Numbered from the stretch's first letter, positions 25,954 to 34,635 are shown. The stretch: DNA of 40,686 nucleotides from an uncultured Bacteroidales bacterium (GCA_945829225.1 CALZTY010000018.1:1-40686), one strand, 5' to 3'. Made by a program: numbers and translations. The notes: generated from the letters alone by a model not told the origin.

Positions 25954-27792
25954 ATGAGAGGACTCTTGAAAGTAGCGGTGCTATTCGTGCTTTGCATTGT
26001 AATTTTTGGCTTGCAAAGGCTTGTGTTTCTGTGCCTTAATGCAGAAGCATTGGGTAGCCACGGACTTGCCGATTACATGCGAGCATTCACTGCCGGGGTG
26101 TCGCTCGACGCCTCGATTGCCGGCTATGTGTGCTCGGTGCCACTATTACTGAGCATCGCCTCGCAGTGGTGCCAAAGCCGTATCATTCGCTACGTTGAAT
26201 GCAGTTGGCTCAGCATTTGCGCCTTCCTCATCAGCGCCATCACCATCCTCGATGCCGTACTCTACGGCTACTGGGGATTTCGCCTTGATGCCACGCCGAT
26301 ATTTTACTTTGCCACCTCGCCGGCATCGGCAATGGCGAGTGCCACCACCGCGCAACTCATTGTGTGTCCGTTGGTTATCCTCGCTCTCACAGCCGGCATC
26401 GCCTATGGTTTGTGCCGCATCACCGCGCTCAAGTCGTTGAATTCCGCGCCGACAACGCGTCGGCAACGCATCATAGCCACCATAGCCCATATTCTTGCTA
26501 TCGGAGCGCTATTCATCGTCATCCGTGGCGGTGTCACCGTATCCACGATGAACCTGAGCCGCGCTTATTTCTCGCAAGACCGCGGGCTCAACCACCTCGC
26601 CGTCAATCCGCAATTCAGCTTGCTATACTCGCTGACCCACCAGGGCGAATTTGCCTCACAATTTCACTTCATGGACGATGACGAGGCTCAGCGACTGTTC
26701 GCAGAGATGCACTCGGCGGAATTTTCACCCGTCGACTCGTTGCTCAATGTCGACAACCCCGACATCTACATCATCATCGCCGAGAGTTTCTCGGCACACT
26801 TGATGCCGACGCTGGGCGGCGAGCCCATCGCCATGCGCATGGATAGCCTCGCCGCCGAGGGCTTGCTCTTCACGCGCTTCTATGCCAACGGCTTCCGCAC
26901 CGACCGAGCCATTCCGGCAATCCTCAGCGGCTTCCCATCCCAGCCCACCACCAGCGTGATGAAATATGTTGAAAAAGCCGAGAACCTGCCGTCGCTCCCG
27001 TCGGCATTGAGCACCCGCGGCTACGATGCCTCCTACTATTACGGCGGCGACATCAACTTCACCAATATGTCGGCTTACTTGGTGAGCGCCGGCTTCGGCA
27101 GCATAGTGTGCGATGCCGACTTCCCCATCGGTTTGCGACTGAGCAAGTGGGGCGTACACGACCACCTGCTGATGCAACGCGCCCTCACCGACATCGCCGC
27201 CGAGGATGATAGCCGACCCCACTTGCGCGTCATACAGACCTCCAGTTCACACGAGCCCTTCGACGTCCCCTACTCCAACTCGCGCCTCAGGGTAACCGAG
27301 AAGGATTGGAGCCGCGCCAATGCCTTTGCCTACACCGACAGTTGCATTGGCGACTTCGTCGCTCGCCTCAAGGCATCGCCGCGCTGGGAGCGCTCCTTGG
27401 TGGTCATAGTTCCCGACCACTACGGCGTCTATCCGGCTCTCGACGACCTTGCCAAGCGTCACCATGTGCCGCTGATAATCGTAGGCGGTGCCTTGGCTTG
27501 CCCCGCACATCACATCGACACCATAGGCTCGCAAGTCGACATCGCCGCCACAGTCCTGGCGATGCTGGGCTTGCCAGCCGAGCAATTTACATTCAGCAAA
27601 AACCTCTTCGACCCCGAGGCTCAGCACTTTGCCTACTTCACGGGTCAAGGCTATATGGGCATGGCAGATGACTCCGGCACCCTCATCTACGACCTCGAGA
27701 CCGATAAGGCTCAAGGCACCGACGACGACAGCCTCATTCGGCGCGCCCAAGCCTATCTTCAAACCATTTACCAATCTCTCAGCGACTTATGA
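25954..27792 (+). CDS. LTA synthase-like membrane sulfatase-fold phosphotransferase
   Basis: A 612-residue enzyme with about five N-terminal membrane helices (residues 1-215) and an extracytoplasmic sulfatase-fold domain (about 255-560). Family features are IYIIIAESFSAHLMPTLGG (metal-binding Glu), NGFRTDRAIPAILSGF with the likely catalytic Thr, SSSHEPFDVPY, and VVIVPDHYGVYP near the C-terminus. LtaS-type enzymes move phosphoglycerol or similar groups from phospholipids to glycans. Bacteroidetes lack lipoteichoic acid, so the acceptor is unknown. A GTG at 25945 is also in frame, but ATG 25954 suits the promoter and the hydrophobic N-terminus. The stop overlaps the PAP2 start (ATGA). Confidence 0.9.
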   Translation: MRGLLKVAVLFVLCIVIFGLQRLVFLCLNAEALGSHGLADYMRAFTAGVSLDASIAGYVCSVPLLLSIASQWCQSRIIRYVECSWLSICAFLISAITILDAVLYGYWGFRLDATPIFYFATSPASAMASATTAQLIVCPLVILALTAGIAYGLCRITALKSLNSAPTTRRQRIIATIAHILAIGALFIVIRGGVTVSTMNLSRAYFSQDRGLNHLAVNPQFSLLYSLTHQGEFASQFHFMDDDEAQRLFAEMHSAEFSPVDSLLNVDNPDIYIIIAESFSAHLMPTLGGEPIAMRMDSLAAEGLLFTRFYANGFRTDRAIPAILSGFPSQPTTSVMKYVEKAENLPSLPSALSTRGYDASYYYGGDINFTNMSAYLVSAGFGSIVCDADFPIGLRLSKWGVHDHLLMQRALTDIAAEDDSRPHLRVIQTSSSHEPFDVPYSNSRLRVTEKDWSRANAFAYTDSCIGDFVARLKASPRWERSLVVIVPDHYGVYPALDDLAKRHHVPLIIVGGALACPAHHIDTIGSQVDIAATVLAMLGLPAEQFTFSKNLFDPEAQHFAYFTGQGYMGMADDSGTLIYDLETDKAQGTDDDSLIRRAQAYLQTIYQSLSDL

Positions 27793-28478
27793 TTGACACT
27801 CTCGCCCACATAGATGCCGACCTCACCGTGGCGGTCAACTCGGTTCACAGCGTATACCTCGACCAGTTCATGTATTTGTTCACCAACAAATATGTATGGG
27901 CACCTATGTATGCCACCATACTAATCATCCTTTACAAGCGCTACAATATCCGCGCCGCTCTATTGTTTGTCGTAGCGATAGCCCTCACCATCGCTATTAC
28001 CGACCAATTGTGCGCCACAATTCTTCGCCCTATGGTCGAGCGCCTGCGTCCCACCCACGACAGCGAGCAAGTCGCCGGCATGATACACATCGTTAACGGC
28101 TATCGCGGAGGCTTGTATGGCTTCCCATCGTGTCATGCCGCCAACTCCTTTGCCTTGGTGACATTCCTGGCACTGATGCGACGACGCGCCCTGTTTATCA
28201 CCGCCATCGTCCTATGGGCAATCATCAATGCCTACTCCAGGCTATACCTCGGCGTACACTTTGTAGGCGACTTGGTAGCCGGCGCCCTCATAGGCATCAT
28301 CATAGGCACATCGGTATTCGCCATAGCGCATAAAATCCACAGAATGAGATGGTTTGCCGGCGAGCCACAACTCGCTACCGTCGACAATGCCACCATTTAC
28401 CACGGCATCACCACTTACGACCTTTTCATCTTTACATTTATCTTCACCACTGCTATCATAGCCCTTCTTGCCCTCTAA
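27789..28478 (+). CDS. PAP2 family membrane phosphatase
   Basis: A 229-residue phosphatidic-acid-phosphatase type 2 protein with about six membrane helices. The three PAP2 motifs are present: RPMVERLRP (in place of KxxxxxxRP), GFPSCHAANSF (PSxH, with Cys where Gly or Ser is usual), and SRLYLGVHFVGD. Such enzymes dephosphorylate undecaprenyl pyrophosphate or lipid phosphates on the periplasmic face. Translational coupling with the LtaS-like enzyme suggests that it processes the lipid product of that reaction or recycles the carrier lipid; this is inference. Terminal helices (TYDLFIFTFIFTTAIIALLAL) are intact. Confidence 0.92.
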   Translation: MIDTLAHIDADLTVAVNSVHSVYLDQFMYLFTNKYVWAPMYATILIILYKRYNIRAALLFVVAIALTIAITDQLCATILRPMVERLRPTHDSEQVAGMIHIVNGYRGGLYGFPSCHAANSFALVTFLALMRRRALFITAIVLWAIINAYSRLYLGVHFVGDLVAGALIGIIIGTSVFAIAHKIHRMRWFAGEPQLATVDNATIYHGITTYDLFIFTFIFTTAIIALLAL

Positions 28479-28556
28479 CTGTGGGCAAAAGTGCATATTT
28501 GTTGTCCTTTTGGTTGAATTTTGCCTCTTTTAGCACTATTTATAACAAAAAAGTAG

Positions 28557-28564
28557 TATCTTTG
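28557..28564 (+). promoter_or_regulatory. Bacteroidetes -7 element upstream of the His/Tyr-rich protein gene
   Basis: TATCTTTG, followed by CG, fits TAnnTTTG, with a predicted start near 28571 and a leader of about 63 bases. The -33 region is weak. The rest of the 155-base gap 28479-28633 shows only the hairpin listed next. Confidence 0.6.
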
Positions 28565-28570
28565 CGTTAA

Positions 28571-28591
28571 ACTTGGTGGAGAATACCAAGT
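28571..28591 (+). promoter_or_regulatory. Perfect hairpin at the predicted 5' end of the mRNA
   Basis: ACTTGGT (28571-28577) and ACCAAGT (28585-28591) form a perfect seven-base stem with a seven-base loop, located at or just after the predicted transcription start. There is no T run, so it is not a terminator. It could protect the 5' end of the mRNA or be a protein or repressor site. Confidence 0.5.
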
Positions 28592-28633
28592 CTAATGATA
28601 AAATAAAGAACCAACCCCATAAAAGACAGCATT

Positions 28634-29758
28634 ATGAAGACATTAAAGCTCTCAATCATCGCACTAATGGCACTCACAGTGAGCGCCACTGCGACTGCGT
28701 CAACATCGGGCTGGGACGATGATGACGACATTTATTACAACCCTGCTACGGCACCGTCTCAGCGAACAGTACAGCCTCAGACACCGCAGCAGCGACCTGA
28801 GAGTAACTATATACCCAACACGGTGGTGAATTACCCCGCTGCCGACACCTTCACTCCCGCCGGAGGAGGTCTCAACATCGATATCGATGCTTACAACCGC
28901 AACGGGCAATTCTTGGTCAGCGACACCACTGCTGTAGACAGCACTGCTACGGGCAACCCCGACACCTTCGGTTACACCCGCCGCATCGAGCGCTTCTACA
29001 ACGGTGATATCGTCACCGCCTCGGGCGACGCCGACCTCATTAACTACTACTACGACACGCCCTCGACGAGCACTATCAACGTATACGTAGTTGATACATG
29101 GCCCAGCCTCTCGTGGTATGCCTCCTCGTGGTTCTGGGGATACCCCTACTATGGCTTCTACCCCTACTACGGCTACTATGGCTACTACAACCCCTGGTAT
29201 TCATGGGTCTGGAACCCCTACTGGTCGTATAGCTGGAACTGGGGCTGGGGTTGCTACCCCTACCACCACCATCACCACCACGGTTGGCACTATGACGACT
29301 GGCATCACGGTGGCGGCTATTATCCCGGCGATCCCTCGCATCGCGGATATGCCAACAGCGCCGGCAGCGCACGCCGCCACGCTCCCTCATCGGGCTCGGA
29401 CCGCATCACTCGCCCGGGAGCCTACAGCGCAGGCATTACATCTCGCCCCGGCAATATGGGTCGCGGCAGAGGCAACACAGCAGCCTCGCCTGCCAATCGC
29501 CCCGGCACACCCAACAACTACACTCCCGCTACAACCCCGGGACGCAACAACGGCAGTGGCGTGACACCCGGCAACGGGCTCAACCGCGGTCGCAACAACG
29601 GTGGCGGCAACCGCAGCGGATATACACCCTCGCCCTCGCCTTCACGCAATAACAACGGTGGCTATCACTCGGGCGGTGGTAGCCGCGGTGGTGGCGGTCA
29701 CAACACCGGCGGTGGTAGCCGCGGCGGTGGTGGCGGTGGAAACCGTGGACGCCGTTAA
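28634..29758 (+). CDS. Exported low-complexity His/Tyr/Trp/Gly-rich protein
   Basis: A 374-residue protein with a signal peptide (MKTLKLSIIALMALTVSATA). A moderately ordered N-terminal part (to about residue 150) contains GWDDDDDIYYNP and YTRRIERFYNGDIV. An aromatic segment follows at about 155-205, with repeated GYYGYY- and NPWYSW-like runs. Then come a natural run of six His (29264-29281), a second His/Gly patch, and a Gly/Arg/Asn-rich tail ending GGGNRGRR. I recall similar proteins beside FadL-like porins in Bacteroides; their function is unknown. Composition suggests surface adhesion or metal binding, without proof. Confidence 0.75.
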   Translation: MKTLKLSIIALMALTVSATATASTSGWDDDDDIYYNPATAPSQRTVQPQTPQQRPESNYIPNTVVNYPAADTFTPAGGGLNIDIDAYNRNGQFLVSDTTAVDSTATGNPDTFGYTRRIERFYNGDIVTASGDADLINYYYDTPSTSTINVYVVDTWPSLSWYASSWFWGYPYYGFYPYYGYYGYYNPWYSWVWNPYWSYSWNWGWGCYPYHHHHHHGWHYDDWHHGGGYYPGDPSHRGYANSAGSARRHAPSSGSDRITRPGAYSAGITSRPGNMGRGRGNTAASPANRPGTPNNYTPATTPGRNNGSGVTPGNGLNRGRNNGGGNRSGYTPSPSPSRNNNGGYHSGGGSRGGGGHNTGGGSRGGGGGGNRGRR

Positions 29759-29812
29759 TCTCCCTCATCAACATTCAGCACATTCTTCTCTCACACTTAA
29801 TAACTTCATCCT

Positions 29813-31417
29813 ATGAAAAGAACCGCAATCCTGATGGCTGCCCTTGCCGCGCTCCCCATGAGCGTGGCTGCACAAAGCGCCATCGACGCATACAACCTCT
29901 CGCAGACCGACCAACGCGGCACTGCGCGCTTCATGGCTATGGGTGGCGCATTCACCGCACTGGGTGGTGACCTCTCAACGCTCAACCAGAATCCTGCCGG
30001 CATCGGCGTCTATCGCCGTAGCGAGATCGGCGCTACACTCGACATCTCGCCGCGCTCGTTTGAGACTCGCACCGCTACCCACACCCAAAGCATGGACAAG
30101 ACCAAGACCTATTGCAACAACTTCGGCTACGTGGGCACCGTGCATCTCGATGGCGCTATGCGCACCTTCTCGTGGGGTGCCAGTTACAACCGCGTCGCTT
30201 CGTTTGACCGCACTTACAAGTCCTACAACGGAGCCACCGGCACCTCTATCTCCAACTACATCGCCTCGTTCACCAACGGCACCAGCGCCGACATCCTCGG
30301 CTTCGATACCGGATACAACCCCTACTACAACTACGATGACAACCCCGATTGGCTGTCAATCTTGGCTTATAACTCCTACGCAATCAATCCGGCATCGGGC
30401 GTCAACAAGTATCAAGGCTTATTCGGCAACAGCACCTACGGCGATGCTTTCTCTCGCGTACAGGAACGTGGCTATATCGACGAGTATGCCATCGACTTCG
30501 GCGGCAATATCAGCGACGTTGTATATTGGGGCATAGGCTTCGGTATCACCGACCTCAGTTACCACAGCACGGTCTACTACTCCGAGAGCATGGCTGACGC
30601 CAACATTTGCAACGCCAACGGCAATCCGGTGGTGGGCGATGCCGGCATCGACCTCACCAACTACCGCGCAATCACCGGCTCGGGCTGGAACTTCAAGGCT
30701 GGTCTTATCCTCAAGCCCATCCAGGAATTCCGCCTCGGCTTCGCAGTACACACTCCCACTTGGTACAAGTTGTCGCAGTCATCGTATGCCGAGATGGACT
30801 ACAGTTATTTCGATCCCAACCTCCCCGAGGACCGCTACAACCCCTTAAGCGGCAATGAGTACACCGAAGACTCCTACTACGACTTCCGCCTCTACACTCC
30901 TTGGAAATTTATGGTAGGTGCCGCTGCCGTTCTGGGCAAGTTTGCCATCGTATCCTTTGACTACGAGTACCAAGCCTTCAACGACATGTCTATCAAATAT
31001 CAAGACGGCTGGGGCGACTTTGTCACCGACGACTTAGTCAAGCAAGATATCAAGGACTACTTCAAGGCAGCCAACATCATCCGCCTCGGTGCCGAGGTGC
31101 GCCTCTCGTCACACCTGAGCGCACGCGCCGGCTACAACCACTCAACGACCAACGTCAAGGATGAAGCCGACAACGGCAACCTCTATATCTACACCTCCGG
31201 TATGGATCCCTCCTACACATTCAACAAGGAGAGCAATGCCTACTCGTTCGGTCTGGGTTATCGTTATCAAGCGTTCTACTTTGATGCTACCTACATATAC
31301 CGCAAGAACAAATCGACATGGCACGCATTCTCCGACTTCGACGGATATCGCGCTCCCACTGCCGAGTTGACCGAGACCAACAACAATGTAGTACTCTCAA
31401 TGGGCTTCAAGTTCTGA
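29813..31417 (+). CDS. FadL/OmpP1-family outer membrane protein
   Basis: A 534-residue outer-membrane beta-barrel with signal peptide MKRTAILMAALAALPMSVAAQ. The conserved N-terminal hatch motif is RGTARFMAMGGAFTALGGD followed by LSTLNQNPAGIGVYR, the signature of the OmpP1/FadL/TodX hydrophobic-compound transport family as annotated in Bacteroidetes. The last strand ends NNVVLSMGFKF with a C-terminal Phe, as for barrel proteins. The substrate is unknown (fatty acids, aromatic compounds or heme have been suggested for relatives). It starts 54 bases after the His/Tyr-rich gene. Its stop overlaps the apparent CTG start of the next gene. Confidence 0.9.
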   Translation: MKRTAILMAALAALPMSVAAQSAIDAYNLSQTDQRGTARFMAMGGAFTALGGDLSTLNQNPAGIGVYRRSEIGATLDISPRSFETRTATHTQSMDKTKTYCNNFGYVGTVHLDGAMRTFSWGASYNRVASFDRTYKSYNGATGTSISNYIASFTNGTSADILGFDTGYNPYYNYDDNPDWLSILAYNSYAINPASGVNKYQGLFGNSTYGDAFSRVQERGYIDEYAIDFGGNISDVVYWGIGFGITDLSYHSTVYYSESMADANICNANGNPVVGDAGIDLTNYRAITGSGWNFKAGLILKPIQEFRLGFAVHTPTWYKLSQSSYAEMDYSYFDPNLPEDRYNPLSGNEYTEDSYYDFRLYTPWKFMVGAAAVLGKFAIVSFDYEYQAFNDMSIKYQDGWGDFVTDDLVKQDIKDYFKAANIIRLGAEVRLSSHLSARAGYNHSTTNVKDEADNGNLYIYTSGMDPSYTFNKESNAYSFGLGYRYQAFYFDATYIYRKNKSTWHAFSDFDGYRAPTAELTETNNNVVLSMGFKF

Positions 31418-32514
31418 GACGTTTAAGACTCTTTAATCCCGAAAATGATATCGCCCTGGCGCGCAACGTCAGGGCGTTTACTGCACCCCCGGCGGCGCGA
31501 GAATTGGCGCGGTCGGGGCAGTTATTACCCCTGTGGATGTGCGCCCCGGGCGATGCTGTGATGTGCGATGGCGTCGACAGTCGCTGGCTCGCCAATATGC
31601 AAGCCGCCCTCGGCGTATGCGGCGAGCCGTGGAACCACGACCCCGCCGGATACAGCCCAGCCCCATGGGGCTGGTCACAAGCCACTCGCCGCACGTTTGA
31701 ACTTAACGGCTTCACCGACACAGCCCTACCCTCATACGACGCCCTTGACCGCATGCGCAATCTCTCGCATCGGCGCACCGGTGCAGCCGTGGCTCGTGAG
31801 TTGCAAAAAATGTTAGACTTTGGGACCTGGAGCCCTGCCATCGAGGTAGACGACGTTGAGAACCTACGCGATATGCTCGCCGGTGGTGACTTTGTGGTCA
31901 AGGCGCCATGGTCGTCAAGCGGACGAGGCATCACATTCTCCACCCCGTCTACCGCCGAGCAAGCCACGGCACGCCTTGCCGGCACAATCCGCTCGCAAGG
32001 CTCCGTAATGGTCGAGCCAATGGCTCAGCGTGCCATCGACTTTGCCATGCTCTTCAACTACGACCGCGGAGCGTGCACTCCCGCCGGGCTATCGCTGTTC
32101 AAGACAGCCCCGAGTGGCGAGTACCTCGGCAATGTAGTTGACAGCCAAGATGCCATCGCCGATGCCATCGCGGGACATTGCTCCGCCGAGCATCTCAATG
32201 CCATCGCCCGAGCCCTACCCGCGGCACTCGCCTCGGTCATAGGCAAAGACTACTGCGGACCCATAGGCGTGGATATGCTCGCCGACGTTGACGGAGTCAT
32301 CGACCCTGTGGTGGAGATAAACTTCAGATACACAATGGGCTTTGTCGCCTTGGGGCTCAAGCGCTACGTCGATGACCCGGCGACATTCACCGTGCAACGC
32401 GGCGAGATTGCAGCCAATAGCCGCGCAATCATCTATGGCGGCAAACTCCGAGGCGGCACTCTGCCACTCACGCCCCCGGGCGGCGACTTCTCCTTCCTCC
32501 TCACCATCGACTAA
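31414..32514 (+). CDS. ATP-grasp-like protein of unknown function, apparent CTG start
   Basis: A 366-residue soluble protein with ATP-grasp features: a phosphate-binding loop FVVKAPWSSSGRGI near residue 160, a GPIGVDMLADVDG stretch, and the metal-binding VVEINFRYTMG near residue 305. Relatives in Bacteroidales start M-x-x-L-FNPE-x-DIALA. Here the same motif (RLRLFNPENDIALA) is preceded in frame only by CTG at 31414, which overlaps the porin stop as CTGA. No ATG, GTG or TTG lies between that stop and the motif. An ATG at 31318 is in frame but lies inside the porin gene. The ligated substrate is unknown. Confidence 0.8.
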   Translation: MRRLRLFNPENDIALARNVRAFTAPPAARELARSGQLLPLWMCAPGDAVMCDGVDSRWLANMQAALGVCGEPWNHDPAGYSPAPWGWSQATRRTFELNGFTDTALPSYDALDRMRNLSHRRTGAAVARELQKMLDFGTWSPAIEVDDVENLRDMLAGGDFVVKAPWSSSGRGITFSTPSTAEQATARLAGTIRSQGSVMVEPMAQRAIDFAMLFNYDRGACTPAGLSLFKTAPSGEYLGNVVDSQDAIADAIAGHCSAEHLNAIARALPAALASVIGKDYCGPIGVDMLADVDGVIDPVVEINFRYTMGFVALGLKRYVDDPATFTVQRGEIAANSRAIIYGGKLRGGTLPLTPPGGDFSFLLTID

Positions 32515-32594
32515 AAAATCCCGCATTGTATACCTCTCACTTACTGAAGATTAAGAAACTTGGATAAATTTTTTTGAAATTTTTTGTGAAAAAA

Positions 32595-32626
32595 TTTGCA
32601 CGGTTCATATAAAAGACGTAACTTTG
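32595..32626 (+). promoter_or_regulatory. Bacteroidetes promoter of the tRNA-Pro gene
   Basis: TTTG at 32595-32598 and TAACTTTG at 32619-32626 are separated by 20 bases, a near-ideal match. The predicted start near 32633 is about 11 bases before the mature tRNA. Confidence 0.8.
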
Positions 32627-32643
32627 CAACGCTTTTGGAAACG

Positions 32644-32717
32644 CGGGGTGTAGCTCAGTTGGTTAGAGTACGCGTCTGGGGGGCGTGAGGTCGCTAGTTC
32701 GAGTCTAGTCACCCCGA
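32644..32717 (+). tRNA. tRNA-Pro (anticodon GGG)
   Basis: A 74-base cloverleaf. The acceptor stem CGGGGTG pairs perfectly with CACCCCG, with discriminator A73. The D arm has GCTC/GAGT, the anticodon stem CGCGT/GCGTG, the loop CTGGGGG with anticodon GGG, and the T arm GCTAG TTCGAGT CTAGT. The first base C pairing with G72 is usual for Bacteroidetes tRNA-Pro. CCA is not encoded (the gene is followed by CAA), so it is added after transcription. Confidence 0.97.
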
Positions 32718-32744
32718 CAAAGCCGAAGAGGCAATCCAAAGCGC

Positions 32745-32775
32745 AAGCGCTGAAAGTCATCAACTTTCAGCGCTT
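32745..32775 (+). terminator. Hairpin terminator after tRNA-Pro
   Basis: A perfect 13-base stem, AAGCGCTGAAAGT (32745-32757) with ACTTTCAGCGCTT (32763-32775) and loop CATCA, is followed by AATTTATAT. The T tract is short, but position and stem strength fit termination of the tRNA transcript. The stretch from 32776 to 32946 holds no gene I can support. Confidence 0.7.
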
Positions 32776-32946
32776 AATTTATATCCTTACTAAAACACAC
32801 ATGCCACAACATTATCGGGGGAGGATGGTGGCGATGTATCTTGCTTTAATTGTGTCGAATTTTGACCTATCAACATACAGAGTGGAGTATGTTGTACAAC
32901 ATAGCACAAGTCAAGGAAGGAAAAATTGGATTGGTGTTGACTGGGG

Positions 32947-34635
32947 TCAAGAGAGGGATTGCTTGAATTCCATGGGTGTCAAGCCGTATTTGCGGGAGAA
33001 CTGGGTATAGAAAGCTTGGCGGCTGGAATAGCCACACATGTTGGCGATGCTCTCGATGGTGAGATGGTCGTTGTCGCGCAATAATCGTGCGGCGTATTCC
33101 ATGCGGAGATTGGTCATATAGTCCTTGTAGGAAGTACCTGCATACTTCAAGAATAGGTCGGAAAAGAGGTATTGAGGAATCTTGGCGGCAGCAGCGACAT
33201 CTGCTTTGGTGACTTTTGGGTCGGCGAATAGTTGCTGGCTCTTGATGATCTGTTCCAAGCGGCGGAAAGAACGCTCTTCGATCGAAATAGAGTCTTCGTC
33301 GGGACAGTCGGGCAAGGGTTGATCGACAGCCTCAGCCTGCTCTTTATAGTGCAACATTTCGTTGACGACACCGGCGGTAGCCTTGTTTTTTCGAAGGATA
33401 ATGCGGCGGTGGTACCATCCACGCCATAGGATAAAAGCCAAGAGGAGAGCGACAGTGGCGATGATGGCGATGATGAGGCGGTGGATAGTGAGCGAGGATT
33501 GGCGGTCGGCGAGGAGGGCATCCTTTTCTTGAGTTTGGTAAATAACCGCAAGTTGGGCGGCATCGTCGCGAAGGATTTGAGCCGATGCTCTATCCTTCTC
33601 GGCAATGACGCTGTCAGCCATGGATAGCGCCATGCGGTGATTGCCTAAGGACTCGTAGGCTTGCTGCATCAATGAGAACATATCAGCGCGGTAGGTGTGG
33701 TCGTCGGTAAATATCTGTAGAGCGATTTGCATCTGCTCGATCAAGCGTTGTTGTTGTCCGGAAGCCAATAATTGGTCGGAGAGCAATAAGGTGCCGAAGG
33801 GAGTCTGCGAGAAAGCAGTTTCGCCACAGCGCGACTCATAGAGTCGAGCATCGTGGGGTTTACCCGCCTTGGCATAAGTATTAGCCAGCTGGGCATAAGT
33901 CATAGCCCGGCGCATATCCACCACATCGTCGGTGGCATCGGAGTCATTCTCGAGTAACTCCAGAGCCTTCAGCAGTTTGGGTGCCAAAGCGATGGCTTGG
34001 TCGGTATCACCGCGCTTGGTCATCATATTCATAGATTCACCAATGGTGAAGAGCAGGTCGTCAACATCGGCATATCCCGAGGTGCCACTAATATTTTGCT
34101 CATAGAGGCTAATGCTCTTGAGCAGTTGCTTGTATCCCTCGGCAGGATTTTCAATATTTAGGTTGCACAAACCCATGTAGAACAGGAACTTGGCTTCCTT
34201 GAGAGGGAGCCCGAGGTCGTGAGCGACCGAGACACCACGGTAGGCATAGCGCAGGCAGTCGGCAAATCGTTTTTCACCTTGAGAATGGCTTACCGGAACC
34301 TCGAGGTTGTCGAGCCATCCGGCGGGGTCATTGAGCAAGAATATCGAGTCATTATAAGCCTTCAAACCATAGTAAGAGGCAAGACGAAGCCGGTGCAAGC
34401 CGTTGTGATAAACCAGCGCTCGCAGGGCATTGACATCATAAGATGGTAGGATACCGTTAAGTTCAAGGCTATCAATCAGTTCCATAGCCTTTTGCGGCTC
34501 GGCAACTGCTAATTCGGTGACGCACTTGACGGCTTGCTTGGAGTCGAGCTCCTCGCCTGCCTTGTCGATTTGCTGATTTCCGCCACAAGCCGCCAGGGTG
34601 AGTAGAGGAACAATCCAAAAGAGTTTTTTCATCAT
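32947..34635 (-). CDS. Membrane-spanning AraC-type regulator with periplasmic helical-repeat domain
   Basis: A 562-residue protein. The N-terminal signal and lipobox TLAAC (Cys17, then GGNQQ) are followed by a long alpha-helical repeat region (TPR-like, residues 35-370; for example MTYAQLANTYAKAGKPHDA). A transmembrane helix lies at 384-405 (LIIAIIATVALLLAFILWRG), followed by a basic stretch. A C-terminal AraC HTH domain occupies about 465-560 (SIANMCGYSSRQAFYTQFSRKYGLTPMEFKQ). The sensor part would be periplasmic and the DNA-binding part cytoplasmic. The absence of acidic residues after Cys17 suggests inner-membrane retention. It has its own -7 element and probably controls the adjacent lipoprotein genes. 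ATG 34632 is an equally possible start. Confidence 0.88.
   Translation of the reverse strand: MMKKLFWIVPLLTLAACGGNQQIDKAGEELDSKQAVKCVTELAVAEPQKAMELIDSLELNGILPSYDVNALRALVYHNGLHRLRLASYYGLKAYNDSIFLLNDPAGWLDNLEVPVSHSQGEKRFADCLRYAYRGVSVAHDLGLPLKEAKFLFYMGLCNLNIENPAEGYKQLLKSISLYEQNISGTSGYADVDDLLFTIGESMNMMTKRGDTDQAIALAPKLLKALELLENDSDATDDVVDMRRAMTYAQLANTYAKAGKPHDARLYESRCGETAFSQTPFGTLLLSDQLLASGQQQRLIEQMQIALQIFTDDHTYRADMFSLMQQAYESLGNHRMALSMADSVIAEKDRASAQILRDDAAQLAVIYQTQEKDALLADRQSSLTIHRLIIAIIATVALLLAFILWRGWYHRRIILRKNKATAGVVNEMLHYKEQAEAVDQPLPDCPDEDSISIEERSFRRLEQIIKSQQLFADPKVTKADVAAAAKIPQYLFSDLFLKYAGTSYKDYMTNLRMEYAARLLRDNDHLTIESIANMCGYSSRQAFYTQFSRKYGLTPMEFKQSLS

Noticed and set aside
31318-31414. Use of the in-frame ATG at 31318 as start of the ATP-grasp gene
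   Set aside because: It would add 32 residues made wholly from the last 100 bases of the porin gene in another frame, with an Arg-rich sequence unlike the family.
32801-33010. A 69-codon + strand frame after the tRNA terminator
   Set aside because: No family or signal features; its 3' part runs antisense into the AraC regulator gene and no promoter or start signal supports it.
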